A stretch of DNA of 64,000 bases from an uncultured Chlamydia sp. (GCA_946127115.1 CAMGYI010000002.1:533835-597834), one strand, 5' to 3'; positions 17,638 through 27,118 are shown, counted from the first letter of the stretch. Program-made: numbers and translations. Notes: generated from the sequence alone by a model not told the origin.

Positions 17638-18505
17638 TGTAATTGACACTGTTGATATGGAAATCTTAATGCACCGCGATGCCCATTTTGGAGGAAACTT
17701 CGAGATCATGCTGGAATATTACGGTCAAGATGGTGTGGGAGTAATGCCTGATTTTGATATCGAACAAATCAAACACCTCCAAAAAATTGAGACCGATCAT
17801 AAGCAAAACTTAGCCAAAACTTACCTCCCAGATGCAGCAAAAGATAGTGTTGAGGAATCGAAAAGGATTTATCACCAGCTCCGTGAAGTCTATGATCAAA
17901 AAGGTGAAAAGCTAATCAGTGATCTTATTCTTTCTGAAGAACACTACCCGGAAAATGAAATTCAAGCTCTTGTGAATCAAGGAAAGAACTCCATTCCTGC
18001 TTTGATCCACCTCATCTCTTCCCAAGTGTTTTATGACCCCCTCTACCCCGGGTACGGTCGAAGCCCCATTTTTGCTGCGAAGTGCTTAGGGAAAATTCAA
18101 GATGAGAAAGCGATTCCTCCTCTTTTTGAGGCACTTGGACAAGAAAACTTTTTTACCGATGAAGAGATCATTCTAGCATTAGCCTCCTTTGGTAATCGTG
18201 CACAATCCTTTCTTATCAAACGCCTCAAACAAGAACCTCTTTCTAAAGATAATGAATATGCAGCCATCGCTCTTTCTGGATTCTCAGAAGATGCTGAGAT
18301 CGCTGAAGCTGCACTCGAGATTCTCGAAAGAGAAACAACTCTTAAACGCCCTCTTTTTGCAAGTTATTTAATCTTTGCATGTTCAGCCCTGACCAAAAGT
18401 TCGTTGCAAGAGCGGTTTATCTTTATCTCTAAGATAAAAGGCCTCTCAAAATCGATTCAAGATGAAATGATAGTCGTCATAAAAAACTGGAAGAAAACGC
18501 TCTAA
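17630..18505 (+). CDS. HEAT-repeat-like protein, lipA operon
   Basis: This 291-residue, mostly helical protein overlaps lipA and so belongs to the lpdA-lipA operon. The central part resembles HEAT/PBS-lyase-type helical repeats (IFAAKCLGKIQDEKAIPPLF, IILALASFGNRAQSFLIKRL, AAIALSGFSEDAEIAEAAL). No catalytic motif, signal peptide or membrane segment is visible. Such repeats usually bind proteins; a scaffold or adaptor role is possible but unproven. The N-terminal ~100 residues match nothing recognised. Confidence 0.75.
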   Translation: MHDVIDTVDMEILMHRDAHFGGNFEIMLEYYGQDGVGVMPDFDIEQIKHLQKIETDHKQNLAKTYLPDAAKDSVEESKRIYHQLREVYDQKGEKLISDLILSEEHYPENEIQALVNQGKNSIPALIHLISSQVFYDPLYPGYGRSPIFAAKCLGKIQDEKAIPPLFEALGQENFFTDEEIILALASFGNRAQSFLIKRLKQEPLSKDNEYAAIALSGFSEDAEIAEAALEILERETTLKRPLFASYLIFACSALTKSSLQERFIFISKIKGLSKSIQDEMIVVIKNWKKTL

Positions 18506-18582
18506 ATTGTTTCTTCAATTCGGTCGTTGATTTCCCTCTCCCCTTTCAGATATAGGAAAGAATATCAGGAGGGGAAGAAAGA

Positions 18583-19872
18583 GTGGCTCCAAAGAAGGGA
18601 TTCAATATTACAGATCGTGTTGCGTGTGTTATACTTGCCGGAGGGCAGGGCACCCGTCTATTTCCTTTGACACAACATCGATGTAAACCCGATATAAATT
18701 TTGGCGGGCGGTACCGTCTTATCGATGTTCCAATCTCTAACTCTCTTAACTCCAGGATGAATCACATCTATGTAATCTCTCAATATTTTTCTTCAAATCT
18801 CAACCAACATATTAAGGAAACCTACCCTCTAGACCATTTCCAAGGAGGGAGCCTTAACCTCCTTACGCCAGAAGAGCGTCCGGATGGGAAAATATGGTAT
18901 GAAGGAACAGCAGATGCGGTGAGACAAAATATTGGAATGCTAACACAATTACCTATCGACTATTTTTTAATCCTCTCCGGAGACCAACTTTATAATATGG
19001 ACCTTCAGGCCTTGGTTCAGTTCGCCTATGATAAGGATGCCGATCTCACAATTGCCTCGCTTCCCGTTGATCAAGTTGCAGCTTCCCGTCTAGGGCTTCT
19101 TAACATCGATAAAGACTGCAATATCATCGACTTCCAGGAAAAACCAAAGGATCCAGCTATTCTTAAACAGTTCGAACTCTCAAATGATTTTATAAAAAAC
19201 CATGACATCCATTGTGGAAACCCTCCCTGCTTCTTGGCATCAATGGGAATCTATGTCTTTAAAAAGGATATATTGATTTCCCTGCTTAAAGAAGACCCCC
19301 GTGAAGATTTCGGAAAACATATGATCCCTACTCAACTGAAGAATGGCAAATCCTCAACATTCCTTTATCAAGGGTATTGGGAAGATATTGGGACGATTTC
19401 CTCCTATTATGAAGCCAATCTTTCCCTAACAACCAACTCTCTTGGACTCAACCTATATAATGAAGTTCTTCCCATCTACGCACATAATCACTACCTCCCT
19501 GGGGCAAGGCTTATGGAAACCACTGTCATTGATTCTGTCATCTGCGATGGAGCCGTTCTTGAAGCTGAGGAGATCACCCACAGCATTATTGGAGTGCGCT
19601 CCGTCGTCCGCAAAGAGACAATTATTCGCAGCTCAATCCTTCTTGGAAACAAAACCTTCACCAAAATCGATGATGCCACAACTTCCTACGAAATCGGTGA
19701 AAATTGTTACATTGAAAAAGCCATTATCGACCAAGATGTTAAAATCGGCAACAATGTACGCCTCACCAATGAACAGGGACTAGGAACCTACGATGGTAAC
19801 GGCATCTACATCCGCGATGGTATCATTATCGTCACTTCTAACACTATTATCCCAGATGGATTTATTCTTTGA
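18583..19872 (+). CDS. glgC: Glucose-1-phosphate adenylyltransferase
   Basis: The enzyme makes ADP-glucose from glucose-1-phosphate and ATP, the committed step of glycogen synthesis. Signatures: VILAGGQGTRLFPLTQHRCKPD... read as AGGQGTRLFPLT, INFGGRYRLIDVPISN, GTADAVRQNI, LILSGDQLYNMD, GYWEDIGTISSYYEANL, and a C-terminal left-handed beta-helix region with hexapeptide-like repeats (SVICDGAVLE, HSIIGVRSVV). It is 429 residues. The start is GTG at 18583 behind a strong CAGGAGGGG. Glycogen genes are typical of chlamydiae, including those dependent on their host. Confidence 0.95.
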   Translation: MAPKKGFNITDRVACVILAGGQGTRLFPLTQHRCKPDINFGGRYRLIDVPISNSLNSRMNHIYVISQYFSSNLNQHIKETYPLDHFQGGSLNLLTPEERPDGKIWYEGTADAVRQNIGMLTQLPIDYFLILSGDQLYNMDLQALVQFAYDKDADLTIASLPVDQVAASRLGLLNIDKDCNIIDFQEKPKDPAILKQFELSNDFIKNHDIHCGNPPCFLASMGIYVFKKDILISLLKEDPREDFGKHMIPTQLKNGKSSTFLYQGYWEDIGTISSYYEANLSLTTNSLGLNLYNEVLPIYAHNHYLPGARLMETTVIDSVICDGAVLEAEEITHSIIGVRSVVRKETIIRSSILLGNKTFTKIDDATTSYEIGENCYIEKAIIDQDVKIGNNVRLTNEQGLGTYDGNGIYIRDGIIIVTSNTIIPDGFIL

Positions 19873-20457
19873 ACGCTTTACAAGAGATTTTTTATACTCT
19901 TCCAAGGGTGCACCACAAACTTCTCCTCTACCGGACCTTGAAAGATTTTGCTTTAGCAATTCCATCCACGAGAGGATAGCTCCTCTAAACAGCAATATAT
20001 GCACCCAAAAAACAATGATCAATAGCCAAGGATTAAAAAAATAGTACAACAATAAAAGGTAAGAATTTTAAAAAGTATGCCCACATTAGAAAAATGTCAA
20101 AGCTGTTTATCCAACATAGCGTTTCCTCAATACGAAGCGAAAAACGCTGTTAACAGCTTGAGCACTATCTTGGAAGGGAGAAACATCCAGTTCCTTACAA
20201 AGAATCATAGGCAGCAAAGCAAAAATTTCAAAAAAAAGACAAGGGATCACATTCGAAAGAATAAATGCTCTAGCATACTTGATTTCCTAAATAAGTTTTT
20301 AAAGAGTCTTCCTGACTATGTTTCCATAGCTGCAATGCAGCCCTATTTTTTTATTAAAGAAAGGTTAATCCCTCTCCTCTGAAGAAAAATCGTAGAAAAA
20401 AATCTTTTTACCTGCAAAATTTAAATTCTCAGCTTATAATCAAATCGAAGAGAAAAA
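19873..20457. other. Mostly gene-free stretch after glgC
   Basis: About 585 bp with only short frames. The longest plus-strand frame that is not a shadow of another gene is at 20077-20382 (listed separately). No RNA gene, repeat or clear terminator was recognised. Confidence 0.45.
20077..20382 (+). CDS. Doubtful small ORF, 101 residues
   Basis: The frame encodes a basic, cysteine-containing protein (EKCQSCLSNIAFPQYEAK, KNFKKKTRDHIRKNK, a C-terminal hydrophobic run). It has no recognised family and only a weak purine stretch (AAAGGTAAG) well upstream of its ATG. It could be a lineage-specific gene, a decayed piece or a chance frame. Confidence 0.3.
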   Translation: MPTLEKCQSCLSNIAFPQYEAKNAVNSLSTILEGRNIQFLTKNHRQQSKNFKKKTRDHIRKNKCSSILDFLNKFLKSLPDYVSIAAMQPYFFIKERLIPLL

Positions 20458-20613
20458 ATGAAATCTAAAGCCATCTTTTATTCAACTGTGTCCCTATTTC
20501 TCCTATCCATACCTGTATTTTCCAGTCGGGATGATTCCGATGCAGAAGCCTATGGAAACGCATTCAACATATTAAGAGATATGAAAAAAGAAGAAAAAAG
20601 ATACAGAAAATGA
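20458..20613 (+). CDS. Small secreted peptide, 51 residues
   Basis: The ATG at 20458 opens a short frame with a textbook signal peptide (MKSKAIFYSTVSLFLLSIPV, cleavage expected near FSS) and a short polar mature part (SRDDSDAEAYGNAFNILRDM, then KKEEKRYRK). Its stop codon overlaps the start of the phosphoesterase in an ATGA, which implies coupled translation and supports it being real. It may act as a periplasmic or secreted peptide or only as a leader that tunes the next gene. No family is recognised. Confidence 0.6.
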   Translation: MKSKAIFYSTVSLFLLSIPVFSSRDDSDAEAYGNAFNILRDMKKEEKRYRK

Positions 20614-21389
20614 AAAACAAGATACAGAATAAGAGAATACCTCGCCAAAAAATATGGGCTTTAGCTGATCTTCATCTCCCATTTGGTTCTCCTGGAAAGA
20701 ATATGGAAGTATTTGGCCCTGTCTGGGAAAATTACACCGCGCGCATTGAAAAGAACTGGAGAAAACATGTGGGCGATGAGGATCTGATGCTTATTGCGGG
20801 AGACATCTCTTGGGCGATGAAGCCCGAAGATGCCGTGAAAGACTTAAAGTGGATTGATGCCCTGCCCGGAAAAAAAGTGATCCTAAAGGGAAACCATGAT
20901 TATTGGTGGCCTTCGAACAAAAAACTTTCTGAGATTCTTCCTTCCTCAATTCAGTTTGTGAACAATACCGCAGTAACAATTGGAGATGTAACAATTGGAG
21001 GCGTCCGTCTTTGGGATAGCTCTGAATACACCTTTAAAAATTACATTACCTTTATAGAAAATCCTTTGGCGAAATCAAAACCCCTAGATCTAGGAAAACC
21101 GAAACGAATTTTTGAAAGAGACCTTCAGCGTTTGAGGATAAGTTTAGAGCAAATGGATCCAAAAGCAACCTATCGCATCGCGATGACCCATTACCCTCCA
21201 ATTAGTGCCGACCTTCAAGATTCACAAACCTCAAAAATTTTAGAAGAGTTTAACATCGATATTTGTGTATTTGGCCACTTGCATAATGTGAAAAAGGAGC
21301 ATCCTCTTTTTGGAGAAAAGAATCAGATTCTATACCTATTTACCGCTGCAGATTATTTGGAGTTTGACCCTATGCTAGTGAGAGAGTAA
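20610..21389 (+). CDS. Calcineurin-like metallophosphoesterase
   Basis: A two-metal phosphohydrolase of the predicted-phosphohydrolase type. Motifs in order: ALADLHLPFG (D-x-H), LMLIAGDISWAM (GD), VILKGNHDYWW (GNHD), a histidine in AMTHYPP, and FGHLHNV (GHLH). It has 259 residues, the usual size, and no signal peptide. The substrate is unknown; relatives hydrolyse phosphodiesters or nucleotides. It is translationally coupled to the 51-residue secreted peptide and overlaps the convergent gene at 21370 by 20 bp. Confidence 0.88.
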   Translation: MKNKIQNKRIPRQKIWALADLHLPFGSPGKNMEVFGPVWENYTARIEKNWRKHVGDEDLMLIAGDISWAMKPEDAVKDLKWIDALPGKKVILKGNHDYWWPSNKKLSEILPSSIQFVNNTAVTIGDVTIGGVRLWDSSEYTFKNYITFIENPLAKSKPLDLGKPKRIFERDLQRLRISLEQMDPKATYRIAMTHYPPISADLQDSQTSKILEEFNIDICVFGHLHNVKKEHPLFGEKNQILYLFTAADYLEFDPMLVRE

Positions 21390-22356
21390 CGATGCCTCGC
21401 AAAACTTGAAGAGTTTCATCATCAGAATCGATCACCTCTTGGAGATTTTTTCCTTTTTGATCTTCTAAAAGTTTATCCACCAGTGCTTCTTCTTTTTCTT
21501 TTTCAATCGCATTGAAGTATTCAACAGTAAGAATCAAAAGTTCTCCCAGATCTTCCCGTGTTTCGACTCCATCGAGAGCTTGAGAGTAGGCCATTTGAAA
21601 TTGTTCCGTTTCTTCTACATGAATCAGATAGTGAAGCGTTTCGAAAAGGAGATAAAGTTCAGGCTCTTCCTTAAGCAAGGTCAAAAGACGCTCAACCATT
21701 ACTTTCCCTTCTTCAGGATCGGCCGCAGTCACAAGCCGGATGCGGATAAGATCAAACCATCTCTCATTGTCAATATAGGGATAGAAACCCTCGAGAAGTT
21801 CTGATGCAAGTGTATTGTTTTCTGCATCGATTAGGTGGGATGTATATTCATAAATAAAAATTTCTAAATCATGACAAGAAAAGGCAGAGAAAAAGTGGTA
21901 CCCCTCTTTAGCTTTTCCCCCTTCATCAACGTTATCATCAAGAATTATTTGAAAGCTGGAAAGGGTTGCTTGCAAAGCGTCCTCAATCTCAAGCTTCCCC
22001 TCTTCATACTGTTCAATCAGATGATCAAACTCATCGACAAATAGAGAAAGAGATTGTTTATGAGGGGCTAAACGACGCCAGAGCTCGAATACAGCAAGAT
22101 AAACCTGTTCATGTTTTTCGTAGTCTTCTTCTAGATAGAGACAGTCAGCTAGATCTTTTGGAGAATCACACTCTTCGACATAAAGGAGAAAATTCTCTTC
22201 ACTTAAAAAAATCTCCATTTTTTCAAGCCTTTGGAGTAATTCTTCCTGAGAAAGGTCTCGATAGTTTTCTATCTGCCACTTCTCAACTTCCATTGCAGGA
22301 TTTTGCTTCAGGTTCATCTGAAGTAAGTTGTAGAGGGCTCGCCCTTGATATGTCAT
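21370..22356 (-). CDS. Acidic helical protein of unknown function
   Basis: This 328-residue protein is strongly acidic and predicted all-helical, without signal peptide, membrane segment or catalytic motif. Its segments (YLEEDYEKHEQVYLAVFELW, YIDNERWFDLIRIRLVTAAD, LYLLFETLHYLIHVEETEQF) look like degenerate tetratricopeptide-type helix pairs, suggesting protein binding. It faces the phosphoesterase convergently with a 20-bp overlap. It may be a chaperone or adaptor, but no named family can be assigned by eye. Confidence 0.7.
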   Translation of the reverse strand: MTYQGRALYNLLQMNLKQNPAMEVEKWQIENYRDLSQEELLQRLEKMEIFLSEENFLLYVEECDSPKDLADCLYLEEDYEKHEQVYLAVFELWRRLAPHKQSLSLFVDEFDHLIEQYEEGKLEIEDALQATLSSFQIILDDNVDEGGKAKEGYHFFSAFSCHDLEIFIYEYTSHLIDAENNTLASELLEGFYPYIDNERWFDLIRIRLVTAADPEEGKVMVERLLTLLKEEPELYLLFETLHYLIHVEETEQFQMAYSQALDGVETREDLGELLILTVEYFNAIEKEKEEALVDKLLEDQKGKNLQEVIDSDDETLQVLRGIVTLSLA

Positions 22357-22534
22357 TGCATCCCTCAGTAAGCTCGCATAGTTTTCTAATTAGTTGAAGT
22401 GGGAAACGATTCAAATAAAAAAAGTTTTAATAAACCGATTATACACTCACACCCGATAGGTGTCAAATTGGATTTGAGAAAAAATTTTACTTTTGTTACC
22501 CAAAGTAAATGTATCTATAAAAACTACGGTGATC

Positions 22535-23233
22535 ATGATCCCAAAAAAACTTCATTTCACTTACAAAACAGACGATCTCCCGAGAATCTACAAGGAGAAT
22601 CTTAAGCGATGGCAAACTTATTGTCCTAATTGGGAGATGATCCTCCATACGGATCGAAAAGTTCTTAAATTCTTTGAGAAACATTTTCCGCAATATGCCT
22701 ACGATATTAAAAAAATTCGGCAAGGTGTTGTTTTGGCTGATCTATTTCGATATGGGGTTCTGTATATCCAAGGAGGAATGTATAACGATATCGACACGAT
22801 TCCTCTTAATCCTATCCCAGATGCATGGCTTTCTCTTGAAAGTGTCATTGGTTACGAATACCAGCCCTCCAAGTTTGAATGTAGTCTCGTTCCTAGTTAT
22901 TCAACCGATACTCTTTGCCAATGGTCATTTCTAGCAAAACCCAAGCACCCTCTTTTTAAAGAAGTTCTTAGTAAGTGCATGGAAAATTTGAAAGAAAAAA
23001 ATTTCGAGCTAAAGCATGAAAAAGATGTATTAACAACAACAGGCCCTTTGCTTTTTACAGAAATTGCAATCAAATACCTAGATTTACCTGAGGTTTTATT
23101 TCTAGATATGGATGTATTTTCTCCTATCTATTTGAAGACACCCAATCTTGATAACTGCGTTGTCTTCCATCAATTCCATGGAAGATCAGGATGGAAGCTA
23201 GAATTTCAATGCCCCCAAATTAAACTAGTATAA
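22535..23233 (+). CDS. GT32-type glycosyltransferase, copy 1
   Basis: First of three tandem paralogues. It begins MIPKKLHFTYKT, typical of the Gly_transf_sug/OCH1-like family, and carries the nucleotide-sugar and metal-binding DxD in GGMYNDIDTIPL (~residues 88-99), with LADLFRYGVLY just before it. A C-terminal HQFHGRSGW closes the domain. The family moves a sugar from a nucleotide donor to glycan, lipid or, in some pathogens, host protein. The start at 22535 is chosen because all three copies share this N-terminus; an upstream in-frame start at 22493 adds unconserved residues. No membrane segment is visible. Confidence 0.87.
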   Translation: MIPKKLHFTYKTDDLPRIYKENLKRWQTYCPNWEMILHTDRKVLKFFEKHFPQYAYDIKKIRQGVVLADLFRYGVLYIQGGMYNDIDTIPLNPIPDAWLSLESVIGYEYQPSKFECSLVPSYSTDTLCQWSFLAKPKHPLFKEVLSKCMENLKEKNFELKHEKDVLTTTGPLLFTEIAIKYLDLPEVLFLDMDVFSPIYLKTPNLDNCVVFHQFHGRSGWKLEFQCPQIKLV

Positions 23234-23249
23234 CAGTAAGAATAAGTTC

Positions 23250-23939
23250 ATGATTCCAAGAAATCTTTATTTTACCTACAAAACAGCGCGACCACCTGAA
23301 AAGTTCCAGAAGAATCTCAATGTATGGAAAAGGATGTGTCCCGATTGGGACATGCATTATTATTCGGATGCAATGATCTTTGGTTTTTTTGAAGAACACT
23401 TTCCAGAATATCTTTCCGACCTATCAAGAATCACGTTAGGCGCAGTCTTTGCAGATGTCTTCCGCTACGCCCTTTTATATACCCACGGAGGCATGTACAC
23501 AGACATTGATACAATTCCCTTAAAAAAAATCCCCAAGGATTGGCTCAACTACCAAACAGTGCTTGGATACGAGTTTCAATTAGAAAAAAGTAAGGGAGAT
23601 TTTAGATATAAACATGATGTGATCTGTCAATGGACGATGCTTACAGCTCCAAAAAACCCTCTGTTTAAAAAAGCTCTCGACAAATGTATTCAGAACTTAA
23701 GGGACATCGATTTCCATTTCTCTAGTTCAAGAGAAGTCCTCCATGCTACTGGCCCCCTTCTATTCACCTCTATCGCTAACAACTATCTCCAACTAGATGA
23801 AACTCTTGTTTTAGACATGGAAATTTTCGGATCTTTCCCTGAAACTCTTCCTGTTTCCGAAAGAAGTATTGTTAAGCATCAATATCATGGAGAGCATGGA
23901 TGGACACTAGGTGTGAAATTTCCCCATATTAGGTTGTAA
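23250..23939 (+). CDS. GT32-type glycosyltransferase, copy 2
   Basis: Paralogue of its neighbours, starting 16 bp after copy 1. It begins MIPRNLYFTYKTARPPEKF, has ADVFRYALLYTHGGMYTDID with the DxD, and ends with HQYHGEHGWTLGVKFPHIRL. It is 229 residues, a single catalytic domain. The copies agree in the active-site region but differ widely elsewhere, so the duplication is not recent and the acceptors may differ. It is probably cotranscribed with copy 1. Confidence 0.87.
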   Translation: MIPRNLYFTYKTARPPEKFQKNLNVWKRMCPDWDMHYYSDAMIFGFFEEHFPEYLSDLSRITLGAVFADVFRYALLYTHGGMYTDIDTIPLKKIPKDWLNYQTVLGYEFQLEKSKGDFRYKHDVICQWTMLTAPKNPLFKKALDKCIQNLRDIDFHFSSSREVLHATGPLLFTSIANNYLQLDETLVLDMEIFGSFPETLPVSERSIVKHQYHGEHGWTLGVKFPHIRL

Positions 23940-24047
23940 TATGAAACTTAATATTTTGAAGTTCATAGAAGATTTTCTTAGAATTTGGAGATTTTTTTTC
24001 GAAATGAACAGTCCAGTGCTAATTGTAACCTCGCTTGAGGTAATCTT

Positions 24048-24740
24048 ATGATTCCCAAAAAACTCCATTTTACTTACAAAACTAAAACTCTTCCTGATAA
24101 ATACTCTGAAAACATTGCCATATGGAAGCAAACCTGCCCTGATTGGGAGTTCTATTTTTATACAGATGCTGACATCACTTCATTTTTCGACATCTATTTC
24201 CCACAGTACGCTCATGACATCTCTCAAATCAAACTAGGTGTTATCCTTTCCGATATTTTTCGCTATGGGGTCTTATATATCTTTGGAGGGCTCTATTCAG
24301 ATATTGATACAACACCTGCCTGCTCCCTTCCGAAAGACTGGCTTAATGACTCATTAGTGCTCGGATATGAACATGAAACAGAAAAACTAGACAAAGGAAC
24401 ATGGTACGATAGCAATGTTGTTTGTCAATGGTCCATGCTTTCTAAGCCTCGCCACCCTCTCTTTAAAGAAGCTCTTGAGAAAGGACTCGAAAATTTGAGG
24501 AAAACAAACTTCTATTTCAAAGACACTAAAAACGTCCTCTACGCAACGGGACCTCTTTTTTTTACACCACTTGCAAAAAAATACCTCTCCCTTCCTGAAA
24601 CACGCCTCCTTGAAATGGAAGTGTTTGGGAGTATTCCTGAGCTGTTCCCTCCTACTGATAAAAGTATTATCCTCCATCAATTCGACGGTCAATATGGATG
24701 GACGGTAAGCCTAAAATGCCCAGTTATTGATCTCCGTTGA
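24048..24740 (+). CDS. GT32-type glycosyltransferase, copy 3
   Basis: Third paralogue, 230 residues, starting MIPKKLHFTYKTKTLPDKY. The DxD lies in GGLYSDIDTTPACSLP and the domain ends HQFDGQYGWTVSLKCP. A 108-bp gap separates it from copy 2, so it may have its own promoter. Its stop overlaps the next frame's furthest possible start. It is a soluble enzyme with unknown donor and acceptor; a surface polysaccharide or a host target are both possible. Confidence 0.87.
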   Translation: MIPKKLHFTYKTKTLPDKYSENIAIWKQTCPDWEFYFYTDADITSFFDIYFPQYAHDISQIKLGVILSDIFRYGVLYIFGGLYSDIDTTPACSLPKDWLNDSLVLGYEHETEKLDKGTWYDSNVVCQWSMLSKPRHPLFKEALEKGLENLRKTNFYFKDTKNVLYATGPLFFTPLAKKYLSLPETRLLEMEVFGSIPELFPPTDKSIILHQFDGQYGWTVSLKCPVIDLR

Positions 24741-24763
24741 CAGTTCTGCTACTCTTCCTTTAC

Positions 24764-25279
24764 ATGAATAAACGCCCTTTTATCCTTATTGAGGTTTTAA
24801 TTGCGATTGCCCTGCTAGCTCTTTGTGCCTTTCCTCTTATTTCCGAACCACTTTTCTCACAAAAAACGATGCGTAAAAAATTCTTCGAACTTGAACTTGA
24901 ACGGGAAGCTGAAAAGATCTACTATGAAATCCTGAAAACCCCTCTAGAATTTTCGAAGATTCCAAAAGAGAATCCCCCAAAAACCAAACTTCCTCCCTTA
25001 GAAATTTCTATTGAAGGGCTCGGCAGAAAAACCTATATGCCCTATTATTACCTCTATCATAACGCAAGAAAAGAACGCGATAATGGAATCTACAAAATCC
25101 ATCTGGGAATCTGCTTTACAGATCGTGACCACAAAGATCAACAATTTAAATATAAGTTTAAATTTGTGGGGAAAATAGTGGCAAAAAAAACTCCTGATCC
25201 ACATGGTGAAGATAAAACCCCTCATCAGAAAAATGAAAGATCCTCTAGCGACATTCAAACCCTTCGTCAAAGCGAGTGA
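24764..25279 (+). CDS. Type II secretion pseudopilin-like protein (GspI-like position)
   Basis: The N-terminus MNKRPFILIEVLIAIALLAL has the prepilin pattern: a short basic leader, a glutamate at +5, and a hydrophobic helix. The rest (~140 residues) is polar and of the size of minor pseudopilins. The start at 24764 places the leader correctly; an upstream TTG at 24737 would add nine residues. In the type II secretion pathway such proteins build the pseudopilus tip in the periplasm. It is followed by the OPT transporter with a 47-bp overlap and then by two more pilin-like genes, so the set is split. Assignment to GspI itself is tentative. Confidence 0.65.
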   Translation: MNKRPFILIEVLIAIALLALCAFPLISEPLFSQKTMRKKFFELELEREAEKIYYEILKTPLEFSKIPKENPPKTKLPPLEISIEGLGRKTYMPYYYLYHNARKERDNGIYKIHLGICFTDRDHKDQQFKYKFKFVGKIVAKKTPDPHGEDKTPHQKNERSSSDIQTLRQSE

Positions 25280-27092
25280 AAATCAAACCGAGTTTTCCAT
25301 TCGTGCTCTTATATTAGGAATTTTACTAAGCCTCTTGTTTGCCGTAGGAAATGCTTATCTAGGTCTCAAGGTAGGGATGACAATCTCTGCATCGATTCCC
25401 GCCGCTGTCCTATCCATGGCTATTTTACGCACCTTTTTCCGAAAAGTGGGGATTCTAGAGAACAACATCGTTCAAACAGTTGCCTCGGTTGGAGAAGGAC
25501 TTGCTGGAGGAGTTATTTTTACCATTCCAGCGCTGTTTCTTTTAGGCGCAACTCCTTCCATCTCTCATATCTTTATTTTGGCTCTTCTAGGGGGAGTCTT
25601 AGGAATCCTCTTTATGATCCCCATGCGTCGATACATTATTGTCCAAGAACATGGTATCCTCCCTTTCCCCGAAGGAACAGCCTGCGCAGAGATCTTGAAG
25701 GCCGGAGAAAGTAGTGCCCAGCACGCAAGCCTTGCAATTTGGGGAATCATTATTGGAGCAGTTTACAAAATCCTCAATAGCGCTCTATATTTATGGAATG
25801 AGACGGTTTCATTCACTGTTAGAAAATATGAAAATGCCCTTATTAGTATGGATTGTACTCCCGCTCTTCTAGGGGTAGGATTCATTATCGGCCCCCGCAT
25901 TTCTGCAGTCCTCTTTACAGGGAGTGCCATCGGCTGGTGGGTACTCATCCCCCTTATTAAAAAGTTTGGCGCTGGAGCACCCGCAATTTTTCCCTCAAAA
26001 GTTCCTGTGGAACTAATGACAGCAACGGATGTGTGGTCCAGTTATATCCGCTATATTGGGGCTGGAGCAGTCGCTGTCGGAGGAATGATTACCCTCTTTA
26101 GAATTGCCCCAGTTATTTTTAAGACGATTATCGAGAGCTTTCGCGAACTCATGCATCTCATGCAATCAAAGAAAAAAGAAGTTGAGCGTACTGACAAGGA
26201 TATCTCTCTTTCCTATCTCTTACTTGGTTCCACCGCAATTATCCTCGCGCTCTGGCTCATTCCTGGATTTCACCTAAACATTGTCACCATTGTTCTTTTA
26301 GTTGTTTTGGGCTTTTTCTTTGTCGCCGTCACATCGATAACAGTGGGGCTTGTCGGAAGCTCTTCGAGTCCTGTTTCAGGAATGACAATCACAACCCTCT
26401 TGATCACATGCCTTATCTTTGTAGGCCTTGGCTGGACCGACCGTATCCATCTGATTGCAGCCATAACAATGGGAGCAGTTGCAAATGTTGCGATCGCAAT
26501 GGCTGGAACAACCTCCCAAGATTTGAAAACAGGTTTTTTATTAGGTGCTACCCCTCGCTCACAACAGATAGCGGAGATCATTGGTCTCATTCTTCCTGCT
26601 GCTGCAATAGGCTTTACACTTTATCTTCTCAATGATGCATATGGCTTTGGAAGTACAAAGCTACCTGCCCCACAGGCAACACTCATGGCTCTCATTGCAA
26701 AAGGAGTCATTCAAGGAGAACTCCCTATTGTCCTTGTTCTTATTGGTGCAGTTTTTGGACTCATGGTTTATTTCATGAGAGTGCCGGTTCTTCCCTTTGC
26801 CATTGGTCTTTACCTTCCAATCTCACTCAACACTTCGATTATGATGGGGGGGCTTGTCTGCTATATTACTAAGAAAATCACCAAAAACGATAAGGCCATT
26901 CAACAAGGAGTTCTTATTTCATCAGGTCTTGTTGCTGGAGATGCCTGCATGGGCGTTTTAGTCGCCCTCTTGACTGTCTTAAAAATCATCCCTTCCTCAA
27001 AAACAGGATTCTTAGGCGATGAATTTTCACTCCTCTTCTTCATACTGCTTAGTGGCTATTTGGGATGGCGAGCTGCCAAAACAGACAAATAA
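25233..27092 (+). CDS. Oligopeptide transporter, OPT family
   Basis: A polytopic inner-membrane carrier with about 15 hydrophobic segments. OPT hallmarks include SIRALILGILLSLLFAVGNA, YLGLKVGMTISASIPAAVLS, GILPFPEGTACAEILKAG and MAGTTSQDLKTGFLLGATP. OPT proteins import oligopeptides or metal chelates with protons. The start at 25233 (MKDPLATFKPF) is preferred over 25203 because the N-terminus then begins just before the first conserved segment. It overlaps the preceding pseudopilin gene, so it is probably expressed with it. Peptide import fits an intracellular, amino-acid-dependent lifestyle, and a peptidase gene lies at 37707. Confidence 0.9.
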   Translation: MKDPLATFKPFVKASENQTEFSIRALILGILLSLLFAVGNAYLGLKVGMTISASIPAAVLSMAILRTFFRKVGILENNIVQTVASVGEGLAGGVIFTIPALFLLGATPSISHIFILALLGGVLGILFMIPMRRYIIVQEHGILPFPEGTACAEILKAGESSAQHASLAIWGIIIGAVYKILNSALYLWNETVSFTVRKYENALISMDCTPALLGVGFIIGPRISAVLFTGSAIGWWVLIPLIKKFGAGAPAIFPSKVPVELMTATDVWSSYIRYIGAGAVAVGGMITLFRIAPVIFKTIIESFRELMHLMQSKKKEVERTDKDISLSYLLLGSTAIILALWLIPGFHLNIVTIVLLVVLGFFFVAVTSITVGLVGSSSSPVSGMTITTLLITCLIFVGLGWTDRIHLIAAITMGAVANVAIAMAGTTSQDLKTGFLLGATPRSQQIAEIIGLILPAAAIGFTLYLLNDAYGFGSTKLPAPQATLMALIAKGVIQGELPIVLVLIGAVFGLMVYFMRVPVLPFAIGLYLPISLNTSIMMGGLVCYITKKITKNDKAIQQGVLISSGLVAGDACMGVLVALLTVLKIIPSSKTGFLGDEFSLLFFILLSGYLGWRAAKTDK

Positions 27093-27118
27093 GACTAAAT
27101 CATTTATTCTCCTACGCT

